Origin: UMGS1370 sp046957575
GTDB lineage: Bacteria; Bacillota; Clostridia; Lachnospirales; Lachnospiraceae
Direction of reading: 5' to 3'
NCBI GenBank assembly: GCA_046957575.1
Contig: JBKUOG010000013.1
Coordinates: 1-64,000, forward strand
DNA length: 64,000 nt
Positions 50,024-59,151 of this stretch are shown here, in pieces. The notes beneath the pieces are model-generated. The model had not been told where the DNA came from, made no database searches, and saw only the letters and a list, made by a program, of their open reading frames with translations. Position numbers and translations under genes: made by a program. Every line of letters starts with the position of its first letter. The first letter of the stretch is position 1.

Positions 50024-52687
50024 GTGGCCGGATTATCACCCATGATGGTTCACTATTTAGAGACCAAAGAGCAGTATAAAGACTGCATCCTGTTTTACCG
50101 GTTAGGAGATTTCTACGAAATGTTCTTTGAGGATGCCATAACGGTGTCCAGAGAGCTGGAACTGACCTTAACTGGAAAGGAATGCGGACTTGAGGAGCGG
50201 GCGCCTATGTGCGGCGTTCCTCATCATGCTGTAGAAGTATATTTAAATAAACTTGTTCAAAAAGGATATAAAGTTGCAATTGCGGAACAGATGGAAGACC
50301 CCAAACTCGCCAGGGGGTTGGTCAAACGGGAAGTAGTTCGGGTTGTAACGCCGGGAACAATTACCAGTGCGCAGGCATTAGATGAGACCAAAAATAACTA
50401 TCTTATGGGAATCGTATACGTAGGAGAGATTTTTGGTCTGGCTACTGCTGATATTAGTACTGGTGATTTTTTCGTAACAGAAGTAGAGACGGAGCGGGAT
50501 TTATTTGATGAAATCAATAAATTTTCTCCGTCTGAAATTGTATGCAACGAAGCGTTCTATATGTCAGGCGCAGACATCGAAGAGATCAAAAACCGGTACC
50601 ATACGGTAATCTCTTCTCTGGACAGCCATTTTTTCGGCGATGACAGCTGCAGACAGATTTTAAAAGACCACTTTAAAGTAAGCCAGCTTGCAGGACTGGG
50701 GCTTGGTGATTATGAAACCGGAGTGGTGGCGGCAGGAGCAGTTATGCGTTACCTGTATGAGACCCAGAAAAACACGCTGGAGCATATGACTACCATTACG
50801 ACCTACAGCGTAGGCCAGTATATGATTCTGGATACGTCTACCAGAAGAAACTTAGAGCTTTTGGAGACTTTACGGGAGAAGCAGAAGCGGGGCTCCCTGT
50901 TATGGGTGTTAGACAAAACCAAAACCGCCATGGGAGCCAGAATGCTGCGCACATTTCTTGAGCAGCCGCTGATCCACAGAGAGGAAATTCTTTGCCGCCA
51001 GGAAGCCATTGAAGAATTAAATATGAACTATATCTCCAGAGAAGAGATACGGGAGTATTTAAATCCGGTCTATGACCTGGAACGGTTAATCGGCCGGATC
51101 AGCTACAAAACAGCAAACCCCAGAGATTTGATTTCTTTTAAAAATTCTCTGAAAATGCTGCCTTATATTAAGCAGATTTTAAAAGAATTTACCAGTTCCC
51201 TGGTAAAAGAACTGGACAGCGATCTGGACTGTCTGGAAGATTTATATCAGCTTTTAGACAAGGCTATCGTAGAAGATCCTCCGGTAACCGTCAGGGAAGG
51301 CGGCATTATCAAAGAGGGATTCAATGAAGACGCCGATAAGCTGCGCCACGCAAAGACCGAGGGAAAGACCTGGCTTGCAGAACTGGAATCGAGAGAGCGG
51401 GACAAAACCGGCATTAAAAACTTAAAAGTCAAGTACAATAAGGTGTTTGGTTATTATTTTGAAGTAACCAACTCCTTTAAAGACCTGGTTCCCGACTACT
51501 TTATCCGCAAACAGACCCTGGCCAACGCAGAGCGCTATACCACCGATGAACTGAAAGATCTGGAAGAAATTATTTTAGGAGCGGAGGACAAGCTGTTCTC
51601 TCTGGAATATGAGCTGTTCTGCCAGGTGCGGGATGAGATTGCCGCCCAGGTCGTGCGGATACAGAAAACCGCCAAAGCCATTGCAGGCATTGATGTGTTT
51701 GCTTCTTTTTCCGTAGTTGCCACAAAAAACAATTATGTAAAACCGGCAATTAATGAAAAGGGAGTGATCCAGATTCACAATGGACGTCACCCGGTTGTAG
51801 AACAGATGATTCCCGATTCGTCCTTTGTTTCCAATGATACCTGTCTGGATAACAATAAAAACCGGATTTCCATTATTACCGGACCAAACATGGCCGGAAA
51901 GTCTACGTATATGCGTCAGGTAGCCTTAATTGTCTTAATGGCCCAGATCGGCTGTTTTGTTCCTGCAGACGATGCCAACATCGGTATCTGTGATCGGATT
52001 TTTACCAGAGTAGGAGCATCCGACGATTTGGCGGCAGGACAGAGTACCTTTATGGTGGAAATGACAGAAGTGGCCAATATCCTGCGAAACGCCACCAAAA
52101 ACAGTTTGCTGATTTTAGATGAAATCGGAAGGGGAACCAGTACCTTTGACGGGCTTTCCATTGCCTGGGCTGTGGTGGAGCACATCAGCAACACCAAACT
52201 TTTAGGAGCAAAGACCTTATTTGCTACTCACTACCACGAACTGACAGAACTGGAAGGCGCCATGAGTGGGGTCAACAACTACTGCATCGCGGTAAAAGAA
52301 CAGGGAGACGATATTGTTTTCTTAAGAAAAATTGTAAAGGGCGGAGCAGATAAAAGCTACGGCATCCAGGTGGCAAAGCTTGCCGGAGTTCCGGATTCCG
52401 TCATTGCCAGGGCAAAAGAGCTGGTAGAAGAACTGACCAGCGCAGACATTACAGTAAAGGCCAGGGAGATTGCAGAAAACTCTGCCAACGTGACAGCCCG
52501 CAAGGCAGTTCCCAAACCAGATGAAGTCGATCTGCTTCAAATGTCGTTTTTAGATACAGTCAAGGATGATGATATTATCCGGGAACTGGGCGAGCTGAAT
52601 CTGGCTCAGATGACGCCTATTGACGCCCTCAACACCCTTTACCGCCTGCAAAACCGCTTAAAGAATCGATGGGATGGAAAGAAATGA
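50024..52687 (+). CDS. mutS: DNA mismatch repair protein MutS
   Basis: 887 residues. LFYRLGDFYEMFFEDA (about 25-40) contains the mismatch-contacting Phe-x-Glu. The ATPase Walker A is GPNMAGKST (about 620-628), with the TRVGASDDLAAGQSTFM signature and DEIGRGTSTFDG (Walker B). The start is GTG at 50024 after AAAGGACTGG. The 3' end overlaps mutL (ATGA), giving a mutS-mutL-miaA operon. Confidence 0.97.
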   Translation: MAGLSPMMVHYLETKEQYKDCILFYRLGDFYEMFFEDAITVSRELELTLTGKECGLEERAPMCGVPHHAVEVYLNKLVQKGYKVAIAEQMEDPKLARGLVKREVVRVVTPGTITSAQALDETKNNYLMGIVYVGEIFGLATADISTGDFFVTEVETERDLFDEINKFSPSEIVCNEAFYMSGADIEEIKNRYHTVISSLDSHFFGDDSCRQILKDHFKVSQLAGLGLGDYETGVVAAGAVMRYLYETQKNTLEHMTTITTYSVGQYMILDTSTRRNLELLETLREKQKRGSLLWVLDKTKTAMGARMLRTFLEQPLIHREEILCRQEAIEELNMNYISREEIREYLNPVYDLERLIGRISYKTANPRDLISFKNSLKMLPYIKQILKEFTSSLVKELDSDLDCLEDLYQLLDKAIVEDPPVTVREGGIIKEGFNEDADKLRHAKTEGKTWLAELESRERDKTGIKNLKVKYNKVFGYYFEVTNSFKDLVPDYFIRKQTLANAERYTTDELKDLEEIILGAEDKLFSLEYELFCQVRDEIAAQVVRIQKTAKAIAGIDVFASFSVVATKNNYVKPAINEKGVIQIHNGRHPVVEQMIPDSSFVSNDTCLDNNKNRISIITGPNMAGKSTYMRQVALIVLMAQIGCFVPADDANIGICDRIFTRVGASDDLAAGQSTFMVEMTEVANILRNATKNSLLILDEIGRGTSTFDGLSIAWAVVEHISNTKLLGAKTLFATHYHELTELEGAMSGVNNYCIAVKEQGDDIVFLRKIVKGGADKSYGIQVAKLAGVPDSVIARAKELVEELTSADITVKAREIAENSANVTARKAVPKPDEVDLLQMSFLDTVKDDDIIRELGELNLAQMTPIDALNTLYRLQNRLKNRWDGKK

Positions 52688-54633
52688 GCATTGCTGTATT
52701 AGATGAGAGCACCATCAATAAAATTGCGGCCGGAGAAGTAATTGAACGGCCTGCATCCATTGTAAAAGAATTGCTGGAAAATGCCATAGATGCCAGCGCC
52801 AGCGCCATTACAGTAGAGATTCGGGACGGAGGAACTTCGTTAATTCGGATTACGGATAATGGCTGCGGCATTTCAAAAGAAGAAGTTCCTCTGGCTTTTC
52901 TGCGCCATGCTACCAGCAAGATTAAAAGAGCGGAAGATTTGTCTTCTGTGCTGTCTTTAGGATTTCGAGGGGAGGCTCTTGCCAGCATCGCAGCAGTCTC
53001 CAGAGTGGAATTAATCACCAAGACTGGAGACAGTCTGACTGGCAGCCGCTACCGGATTGAGGGCAGCGCAGAAGTGGGCATGGAAGAAGTGGGCGTTCCG
53101 GACGGAACCACATTTTTAGTCAGGGACTTGTTTTACAATACCCCGGCCAGAAAAAAGTTTTTAAAACAGCCAGCCACAGAGGGCGGGTATGTTCAGGACT
53201 TTGTAGAAAAAATTGCTCTTTCCAGGCCGGATATCTCCATTCGATACCTAAAGGGAGGCACCAGTGTGCTTCATACTTCCGGAAACCACAATTTAAAAGA
53301 CATTATTTATCAGATTTACGGCAGGGAACTGACTGCCAATTTGCTCTCCATAGAAACAGCAGTAGGTCCGGTTCAGATTTCCGGGTATATCTGCAAACCC
53401 ATTGTGGCCCGTTCCAACCGAAGCTGTGAGACATATTTTATCAATGGGCGCTATGTGAAAAATCCTCTGATCTCCAGAGCAATAGAAGAAGCTTACCAGC
53501 CGTTTCTGATGAAACACAAATTTCCATTTACGGTGCTTCATTTAACCATTGATACCCAGACCCTGGACGTTAATGTCCACCCTGCTAAAATGGAAGTCCG
53601 GTTCCAGAATGGGGACATTATTTACCAGGCTGTTTATCATGCAGTTTCTGAGGCTTTACACGAAAAAGAACTGATACCGGAGATTTCCCTGGAAAAGGAA
53701 GAAAAATCTGTTTCCCAGTCCAAACCATCTGTCAGAGAAGTGCCTCGGATGCCGGAACCTTTTGAAACGAAACGTCTGGCCCAGATGGTAAAAGAGCCAG
53801 AACCGGTTTATGGAGCAAGAACCGCCAGCCAGATTCTGGAAAAACCAGAACCGCTGGAACCGCAGCCGCCGGTAAAAGAACCAGAGTTTTTGAAACAATC
53901 AGAACTTCCCAAACAACCGGCTGCGTCCAGACAGCCGGACAGTTTCAAGCAGCCAGAAAGTGTCAAAAAGACGGATATTGTCAAGCAGCCGGAGCCGCCG
54001 AAACAGATGGAATTGTTTGACGGAAAGCTTTTAGATTCCAAGGCCCGTTTTCGCCATAAGCTGATTGGTCAGTTGTTTGACACCTATTGGATGGTAGAGT
54101 ATAACGATCAGCTTTTTATTATTGACCAGCATGCGGCTCATGAAAAAGTGCTTTATGAGCGAACCATGAAAGCGCTAAAAGAGAGAGTCTATGACACCCA
54201 GATGCTAAGTCCGCCTATTATTCTTACTCTGTCCATTCAGGAAAAAATGGCGCTGCAGATCCACATGGATTACTTTTCCGGTATGGGATTTGAGATAGAG
54301 CCATTTGGAGGAAAAGAGTATGCCGTAAGAGGGGTTCCTTCCAATCTGCTTTCCATTGCTAAAAAAGAACTTCTTTTAGAAATGTTGGGCAGTCTGACAG
54401 AAGAAAAGTTTTCCGAAAATGCCGCCAGTCCGGAGATGATTTATGAACGGGTGGCGTCCATGTCCTGCAAAGCCGCAGTAAAAGGAGGCCATACATTGAC
54501 ATTTAGGGAAGCAGACGAGCTGATTGATCAGCTTTTGGAACTGGAAAATCCATATGCCTGTCCTCATGGACGGCCAACCATTATCTCCATGAGCAAATAC
54601 GAACTGGAGAAAAAATTTAAACGGATTGTATAG
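52684..54633 (+). CDS. mutL: DNA mismatch repair endonuclease MutL
   Basis: 649 residues from ATG 52684, which overlaps the mutS stop; another ATG at 52669 is less likely. The N-terminal GHKL ATPase is clear: INKIAAGEVIERPASIVKEL, ENAIDA, DNGCGI, and GFRGEAL. The C-terminal domain has DQHAAHEKVLYE (D at about 481), which satisfies the DQHAx2Ex4E endonuclease signature, and ACPHGRPT (about 624). Hence this is the nicking type of MutL. The linker between them is long and rich in repeated K-Q-P and E-P units (about residues 340-445). Confidence 0.96.
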   Translation: MSIAVLDESTINKIAAGEVIERPASIVKELLENAIDASASAITVEIRDGGTSLIRITDNGCGISKEEVPLAFLRHATSKIKRAEDLSSVLSLGFRGEALASIAAVSRVELITKTGDSLTGSRYRIEGSAEVGMEEVGVPDGTTFLVRDLFYNTPARKKFLKQPATEGGYVQDFVEKIALSRPDISIRYLKGGTSVLHTSGNHNLKDIIYQIYGRELTANLLSIETAVGPVQISGYICKPIVARSNRSCETYFINGRYVKNPLISRAIEEAYQPFLMKHKFPFTVLHLTIDTQTLDVNVHPAKMEVRFQNGDIIYQAVYHAVSEALHEKELIPEISLEKEEKSVSQSKPSVREVPRMPEPFETKRLAQMVKEPEPVYGARTASQILEKPEPLEPQPPVKEPEFLKQSELPKQPAASRQPDSFKQPESVKKTDIVKQPEPPKQMELFDGKLLDSKARFRHKLIGQLFDTYWMVEYNDQLFIIDQHAAHEKVLYERTMKALKERVYDTQMLSPPIILTLSIQEKMALQIHMDYFSGMGFEIEPFGGKEYAVRGVPSNLLSIAKKELLLEMLGSLTEEKFSENAASPEMIYERVASMSCKAAVKGGHTLTFREADELIDQLLELENPYACPHGRPTIISMSKYELEKKFKRIV

Positions 54634-54660
54634 GATCCGGATATTTACAGGGAGGCAGAT

Positions 54661-55611
54661 GTGAAGAAACCCCTTATTATTCTTACAGGTCCTACAGCCG
54701 TAGGAAAAACATCTCTTTCCATCCGCCTTGCAAAGGCAGTGAACGGAGAGATTATCAGTGCAGATTCCATGCAGGTTTACCGCCATATGGACATCGGATC
54801 TGCCAAAGTGACACCGGAAGAAATGGACGGTGTCACTCACCATCTCATTGATGTATTAGAGCCGTGGGAAGAGTTTAATGTAGTAGTATTTCAGCAGAAA
54901 GCCAAAGCTGCCATAAAAGAGATTTATAGCCGTAACCGGATTCCCCTGATTGTGGGAGGAACCGGATTTTATATTCAGGCTCTTTTATATGATATTGATT
55001 TTAAAGAAAATGAAGAAGGTTCCATGATTCGCCAGGAGCTGGAACTGTTAGCCAGACAGAAAGGCAGTGAATATCTTCATGAAATGTTACAAATGGTGGA
55101 TCCAGAGTCTGCCGTGGCAATTCATGCTCACAACCAGAAACGGGTCATCCGGGCGCTGGAATATTACCGGCAGACAGGCGAGAAGATTTCTGCCCACAAT
55201 GAAGCCGAGCGGTCCAAAGAATCCCCTTATCAGTTCCTTTATTATGTCCTGAATACGGATCGGGCAGTTTTGTATCAGCGAATTGATGACAGGGTGGATC
55301 AGATGATAAAAAATGGCCTGGTGGAAGAGGTTAAAAGACTGAAAGAAATGGGATGCACCCGTTTGATGGTTTCCATGCAGGGCCTGGGTTACAAAGAGAT
55401 TCTGGACTATTTAGACGGCAAATGTTCATTAGACGAAGCAGTCTATATTTTAAAAAGGGATACCAGGCATTTTGCCAAACGCCAGCTTACCTGGTTTCGG
55501 AGAGAGCGGGATGTTAAATGGCTGAATCTTCCGGATTTTGGAAATAATCCGGATCAGGTATTCCATGAGATCTTACAAGATTGGAGCAATTTACAAAATG
55601 ACGATAGATAA
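54661..55611 (+). CDS. miaA: tRNA dimethylallyltransferase MiaA
   Basis: Adds the dimethylallyl group to A37 of tRNAs reading U-starting codons. 316 residues. P-loop GPTAVGKTS (10-18), then ISADSMQVYRHMDIGSAKV (conserved catalytic region), and FYIQALLYDI. The start is GTG at 54661 with GGGAGG in front. It gives the substrate modified further by MiaB, encoded upstream at 46974. Overlaps the next gene by 14 bases. Confidence 0.97.
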   Translation: MKKPLIILTGPTAVGKTSLSIRLAKAVNGEIISADSMQVYRHMDIGSAKVTPEEMDGVTHHLIDVLEPWEEFNVVVFQQKAKAAIKEIYSRNRIPLIVGGTGFYIQALLYDIDFKENEEGSMIRQELELLARQKGSEYLHEMLQMVDPESAVAIHAHNQKRVIRALEYYRQTGEKISAHNEAERSKESPYQFLYYVLNTDRAVLYQRIDDRVDQMIKNGLVEEVKRLKEMGCTRLMVSMQGLGYKEILDYLDGKCSLDEAVYILKRDTRHFAKRQLTWFRRERDVKWLNLPDFGNNPDQVFHEILQDWSNLQNDDR

Positions 55612-56884
55612 TATGTATGAAAGACTGAGAATCAGCAAAGAAGTTCTCTTTTATGGAAAAGCCGTAGAAGAGTCTTTAAAAGAGCGGTTTCTGGAAATTG
55701 ATGAAAATGCAGAGTATAATCAGATGAAAGTGATTGATGCAATGCAGAAAAACAGGGTTAGTGAAACCCATTTTGCGGCAACAACCGGTTATGGCTACAA
55801 TGATGCCGGACGCGATACATTAGAAGACGTATATGCCACCTTATTTCATGGAGAGAGCGCTCTGGTGCGTCCCCAGTTAATCAGCGGAACCCACGCCCTT
55901 CATATTGCATTGTCTTCCAACCTCCGTCCAGGCGATGAACTGTTGTCCCCAGTAGGAAAACCATATGACACATTGGAAGAAGTAATTGGAATCCGGGATT
56001 CTGTTGGCTCTTTAAAAGAGTACGGCGTTACTTACCGTCAGGTCGATCTGCTGGAAAACGGAGATTTTGATTTTGAGGGAATCCGCAGGGCAATTAATGA
56101 AAAAACCAAACTGGTAACCATCCAGAGATCCAAAGGATACCAGACCCGTCCTACCTTATCAGTAGAACGGATCGGCCAGCTGATTTCCTTTGTAAAAGAG
56201 ATTAAGCCGGACGTCATCTGTATGGTAGACAACTGCTACGGAGAATTTGTAGAGCGCATCGAACCTTTAGACGTAGGGGCAGACATAATGGTTGGCTCCC
56301 TGATTAAAAATCCAGGCGGCGGCCTGGCGCCAATCGGCGGCTATATTGTAGGCCGGAAAGACTGTATTGACCGGGCGGCAGTCCGTCTGACCGCTCCGGG
56401 ACTTGGCAAAGAAGTAGGTGCAAGCCTGGGATTAAACCAGTCCTTCTTCCAGGGATTATTTTTAGCTCCGACAGTTGTTGCAGGAGCATTAAAGGGAGCA
56501 ATTTTTGCAGCAAACTTATATGAAAAGCTGGGATTTCCGGTTGTTCCAAACGGTACCGAATCCCGCCACGACATTATTCAGGCAATTACCTTTGGAAAAC
56601 CGGAAGGCGTAATTGCATTCTGTGAAGGAATCCAGGCAGCAGCTCCGGTTGACAGCTACGTTACCCCGGAACCATGGGATATGCCGGGTTATGATGCGCC
56701 GGTGATTATGGCAGCAGGCGCATTTATCCAGGGCGCGTCTATTGAGCTGAGTGCAGACGGTCCCATTAAACCGCCCTATGCTGTATACTTCCAGGGAGGA
56801 CTTACCTGGTACCATGCAAAACTGGGCATTTTAAAATCGCTGCAGAAAATAGTGGATGCAGGTCTGGCAGTTCTTCCAGAATAG
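55598..56884 (+). CDS. Methionine gamma-lyase-like PLP protein (YnbB/aluminium-resistance family)
   Basis: 428 residues. Type I PLP enzyme: FAATTGYGYNDAGRDTLEDVY near the start, split by family glycine contacts, SGTHALHIALSSNLRPGDE, and the Schiff-base lysine in SLIKNPGGGLAP (about 230-241). By family it is a methionine gamma-lyase-like / cysteine-desulfurase-related protein; the substrate is untested. The start at 55598 overlaps the miaA end and is preceded by a GGAG; 55613 is another possible ATG. Confidence 0.87.
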   Translation: MTIDNMYERLRISKEVLFYGKAVEESLKERFLEIDENAEYNQMKVIDAMQKNRVSETHFAATTGYGYNDAGRDTLEDVYATLFHGESALVRPQLISGTHALHIALSSNLRPGDELLSPVGKPYDTLEEVIGIRDSVGSLKEYGVTYRQVDLLENGDFDFEGIRRAINEKTKLVTIQRSKGYQTRPTLSVERIGQLISFVKEIKPDVICMVDNCYGEFVERIEPLDVGADIMVGSLIKNPGGGLAPIGGYIVGRKDCIDRAAVRLTAPGLGKEVGASLGLNQSFFQGLFLAPTVVAGALKGAIFAANLYEKLGFPVVPNGTESRHDIIQAITFGKPEGVIAFCEGIQAAAPVDSYVTPEPWDMPGYDAPVIMAAGAFIQGASIELSADGPIKPPYAVYFQGGLTWYHAKLGILKSLQKIVDAGLAVLPE

Positions 56885-56935
56885 GAAAAACACTAATTTT
56901 GTCTCATATGGTCGATGAAAACCGCGAAAACAGTA

Positions 56936-56964
56936 TATACACCAGCAGATTCTTATGTTAAAAT
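56936..56964 (+). promoter_or_regulatory. Predicted promoter of radC
   Basis: TATACA (56936-56941), 17-base spacer ending TGT, TAAAAT (56959-56964). Both hexamers match partly; the TG extension helps. Confidence 0.4.
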
Positions 56965-57039
56965 GGAACCATTCAGTGTATCTATTCACTTTCATGTTCT
57001 TTCGTCCCGTACTTGGAGAGCTGCGAAGAAAGGAATCAT

Positions 57040-57753
57040 ATGAAAGAAAATGCAGCACAGACAAAAAAAATGACTATGCGGCAGATGCCCAAGGGGGAGG
57101 GCCCCTACGAGCGCTGCATGGAACATGGAGCCGAAACTTTAAGCGATTCTGAACTGTTAGCAGTGATTATCCGAACCGGTTCCAGAGAATCTACTTCCCT
57201 GGAACTGGCTCAACAGGTTTTAAAAACAGGAGGAGAGGAAGGACTTTTCGGACTTCTTTCCAAATCTTTTGAAGAATTTATCAAGATCCGGGGAATCGGA
57301 CAGGTAAAGGCCGCACAGCTGATGTGCGTCTTTGAACTTTCCAGGCGGATCTGGAGAAGCGGAGGCCGCCTTCAGACAGAATGCTACCAGGAACCTTCCC
57401 AGATTGCAGAGTATTACATGCAGTCGTTGCGTTTTCTGGATCAGGAACACATTTACGCCATGTTTTTTGACACAAAACAGCATTTTATCAAAGATGTGCT
57501 GCTGTCAAAAGGCACAGTAAATGCATCGGTTATTTCACCCAGAGAACTGTTTGTCGAGGCGTTAAAGGCCAGGGCAGTCCGTTTTGCGCTTATCCACAAT
57601 CACCCCAGCGGCGATCCGACTCCCAGCAGGGAAGACGAACTTCTGACCAGACGGATGAAAGAGGCGGGAATTGTCCTGGGGATTTCGCTGGTGGATCATA
57701 TTATTATTGGAAATACTTTTTATGTGAGTTTTAAGGAACGAGGAATGTTATAG
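57040..57753 (+). CDS. radC: RadC family protein (JAB/MPN domain)
   Basis: 237 residues from ATG 57040, which has GAAAGGA in front. The N-terminal helix-hairpin-helix region has LSDSELLAVIIRTG and IRGIGQVKAAQL. The C-terminal MPN domain carries the zinc motif HNHPSGDPTPSRED (about 186-199). The exact function is unsettled; despite the name, a role in DNA repair is not proven. It sits before mreC; mreB, often between them, is missing here. Confidence 0.95.
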   Translation: MKENAAQTKKMTMRQMPKGEGPYERCMEHGAETLSDSELLAVIIRTGSRESTSLELAQQVLKTGGEEGLFGLLSKSFEEFIKIRGIGQVKAAQLMCVFELSRRIWRSGGRLQTECYQEPSQIAEYYMQSLRFLDQEHIYAMFFDTKQHFIKDVLLSKGTVNASVISPRELFVEALKARAVRFALIHNHPSGDPTPSREDELLTRRMKEAGIVLGISLVDHIIIGNTFYVSFKERGML

Positions 57754-58620
57754 ATGGAAAGTAAACGCAGCAAGTATATTCTGCTGGGACTTACACTGTT
57801 GTGTGTCCTGTTAATCGGAGTTTCTTCCCTGAGAGAAGGGATTATGGACCCGCTCCGTACAGGAGTGGGCTATTTGCTTGTCCCAATTCAGTCAGGAGTC
57901 AATGCGGTAGGAGCCGGTATTTATGAAGAACTGACCGACTATGCCCAGTTAAAAACCGCTCTTGAAGAAAAAGAACAGCTGGAAAAGAGAGTAGGGGAAC
58001 TGACAGAAGAAAACAACCGGCTTCAGGCACAGCAGCAGGAATTAAACCGTTTGCGGGAATTGTATCAGCTGGATCAGGATTATATGCAGTATGAGACCAT
58101 TGGAGCCAGAGTCATTGCCAAGGATTCCGGCGACTGGTTTCAGGTGTTCCGGATCAATAAGGGGTCTGAAGATGGGGTCGAGGTAGATTCCAATGTCATT
58201 GCAGGAGGCGGTCTGGTCGGAATTGTGACGGATGTGGGCGCCAATTATGCTACCGTCAGGAGTATTATTGATGATTTAAGCCGCGTCAGCGCCATGGGCC
58301 TTCGGACCGGTGACAAATGCATTGTGGCAGGCGATTTAACCCTTTATCAGGATGGAAGACTTGCCATTACCAATATTACCAAAGACGGAAACATCCAGGA
58401 TGGGGATCAGATTGTAACTTCCAACATCAGTTCCAAATTTCTGCCCGGTATTCTGGTGGGATATGCGTCTGATATTACCATTGATCCCGAACGTCTCACC
58501 AAATCCGGATATCTGGTTCCGGTTGCGGATTTCGATGATCTCCAGGAAGTTTTAGTGATTGTGGGGACAAAAGAAACCGGCGATGATGAGTTAGGGCCTT
58601 TAGACGGTTCCGGAAGCTAA
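57754..58620 (+). CDS. mreC: Rod shape-determining protein MreC
   Basis: 288 residues with one N-terminal membrane helix (KYILLGLTLLCVLLIGVSS), a coiled coil (about 65-100, heptads in EEKEQLEKRVGELTEENN), and a beta-rich extracellular part (GARVIAKDSGDWFQVFRINK). It scaffolds the elongation machinery with MreD, PBP2 and RodA. It begins directly after the radC stop (TAGATG). Confidence 0.95.
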   Translation: MESKRSKYILLGLTLLCVLLIGVSSLREGIMDPLRTGVGYLLVPIQSGVNAVGAGIYEELTDYAQLKTALEEKEQLEKRVGELTEENNRLQAQQQELNRLRELYQLDQDYMQYETIGARVIAKDSGDWFQVFRINKGSEDGVEVDSNVIAGGGLVGIVTDVGANYATVRSIIDDLSRVSAMGLRTGDKCIVAGDLTLYQDGRLAITNITKDGNIQDGDQIVTSNISSKFLPGILVGYASDITIDPERLTKSGYLVPVADFDDLQEVLVIVGTKETGDDELGPLDGSGS

Positions 58621-58632
58621 AAGGAGAGGGTT

Positions 58633-59151
58633 ATGAAACGGATACTCATTAATTTGGCTTTGATGGTGTTAGCCTTTACAGTGCAGACTTGCATCTTTCC
58701 GCTGATACCGTTTTTCAGCGCATCCCCAAATCTGCTTCTGATTTTAACCTTTTCCATGGGATTTATTTATGGAAAAGATGCGGGAATGCTGTACGGTCTG
58801 TTTGCAGGCATTCTTCTGGATTTATTTGGAGGCGGCAACTTTGGGTTTTACAGTCTTTTATTTGTTTATATCGGCTATTTAAATGGAATTTTCAGCCGGT
58901 ATTACTATGAAGATTATATTACCCTTCCGATGGTTCTTGCCATTGCCAATGAATTAGCGTATAATCTTTATATTTATGTATTCCAGTTTTTGATCCGAAA
59001 AAGACTGAATTTTTTATATTACTTGAAAAACATCATTATTCCGGAAATTATTTTTACGGTTGTCACCACTTTGCTGTTTTACCGGCTGTTTTTGTTCATC
59101 AGCCGGAAGCTGGAGGAAATGGAACAAAGGAGAGATACCAATCTTGTTTAA
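58633..59151 (+). CDS. mreD: Rod shape-determining protein MreD
   Basis: 172 residues, five or six hydrophobic helices; KDAGMLYGLFAGILLDLFGG (about 40-59) is the family signature. Membrane partner of MreC. AAGGAGAGGGTT precedes the ATG. Its end overlaps the TTG start of the PBP gene by 8 bases. Confidence 0.94.
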   Translation: MKRILINLALMVLAFTVQTCIFPLIPFFSASPNLLLILTFSMGFIYGKDAGMLYGLFAGILLDLFGGGNFGFYSLLFVYIGYLNGIFSRYYYEDYITLPMVLAIANELAYNLYIYVFQFLIRKRLNFLYYLKNIIIPEIIFTVVTTLLFYRLFLFISRKLEEMEQRRDTNLV

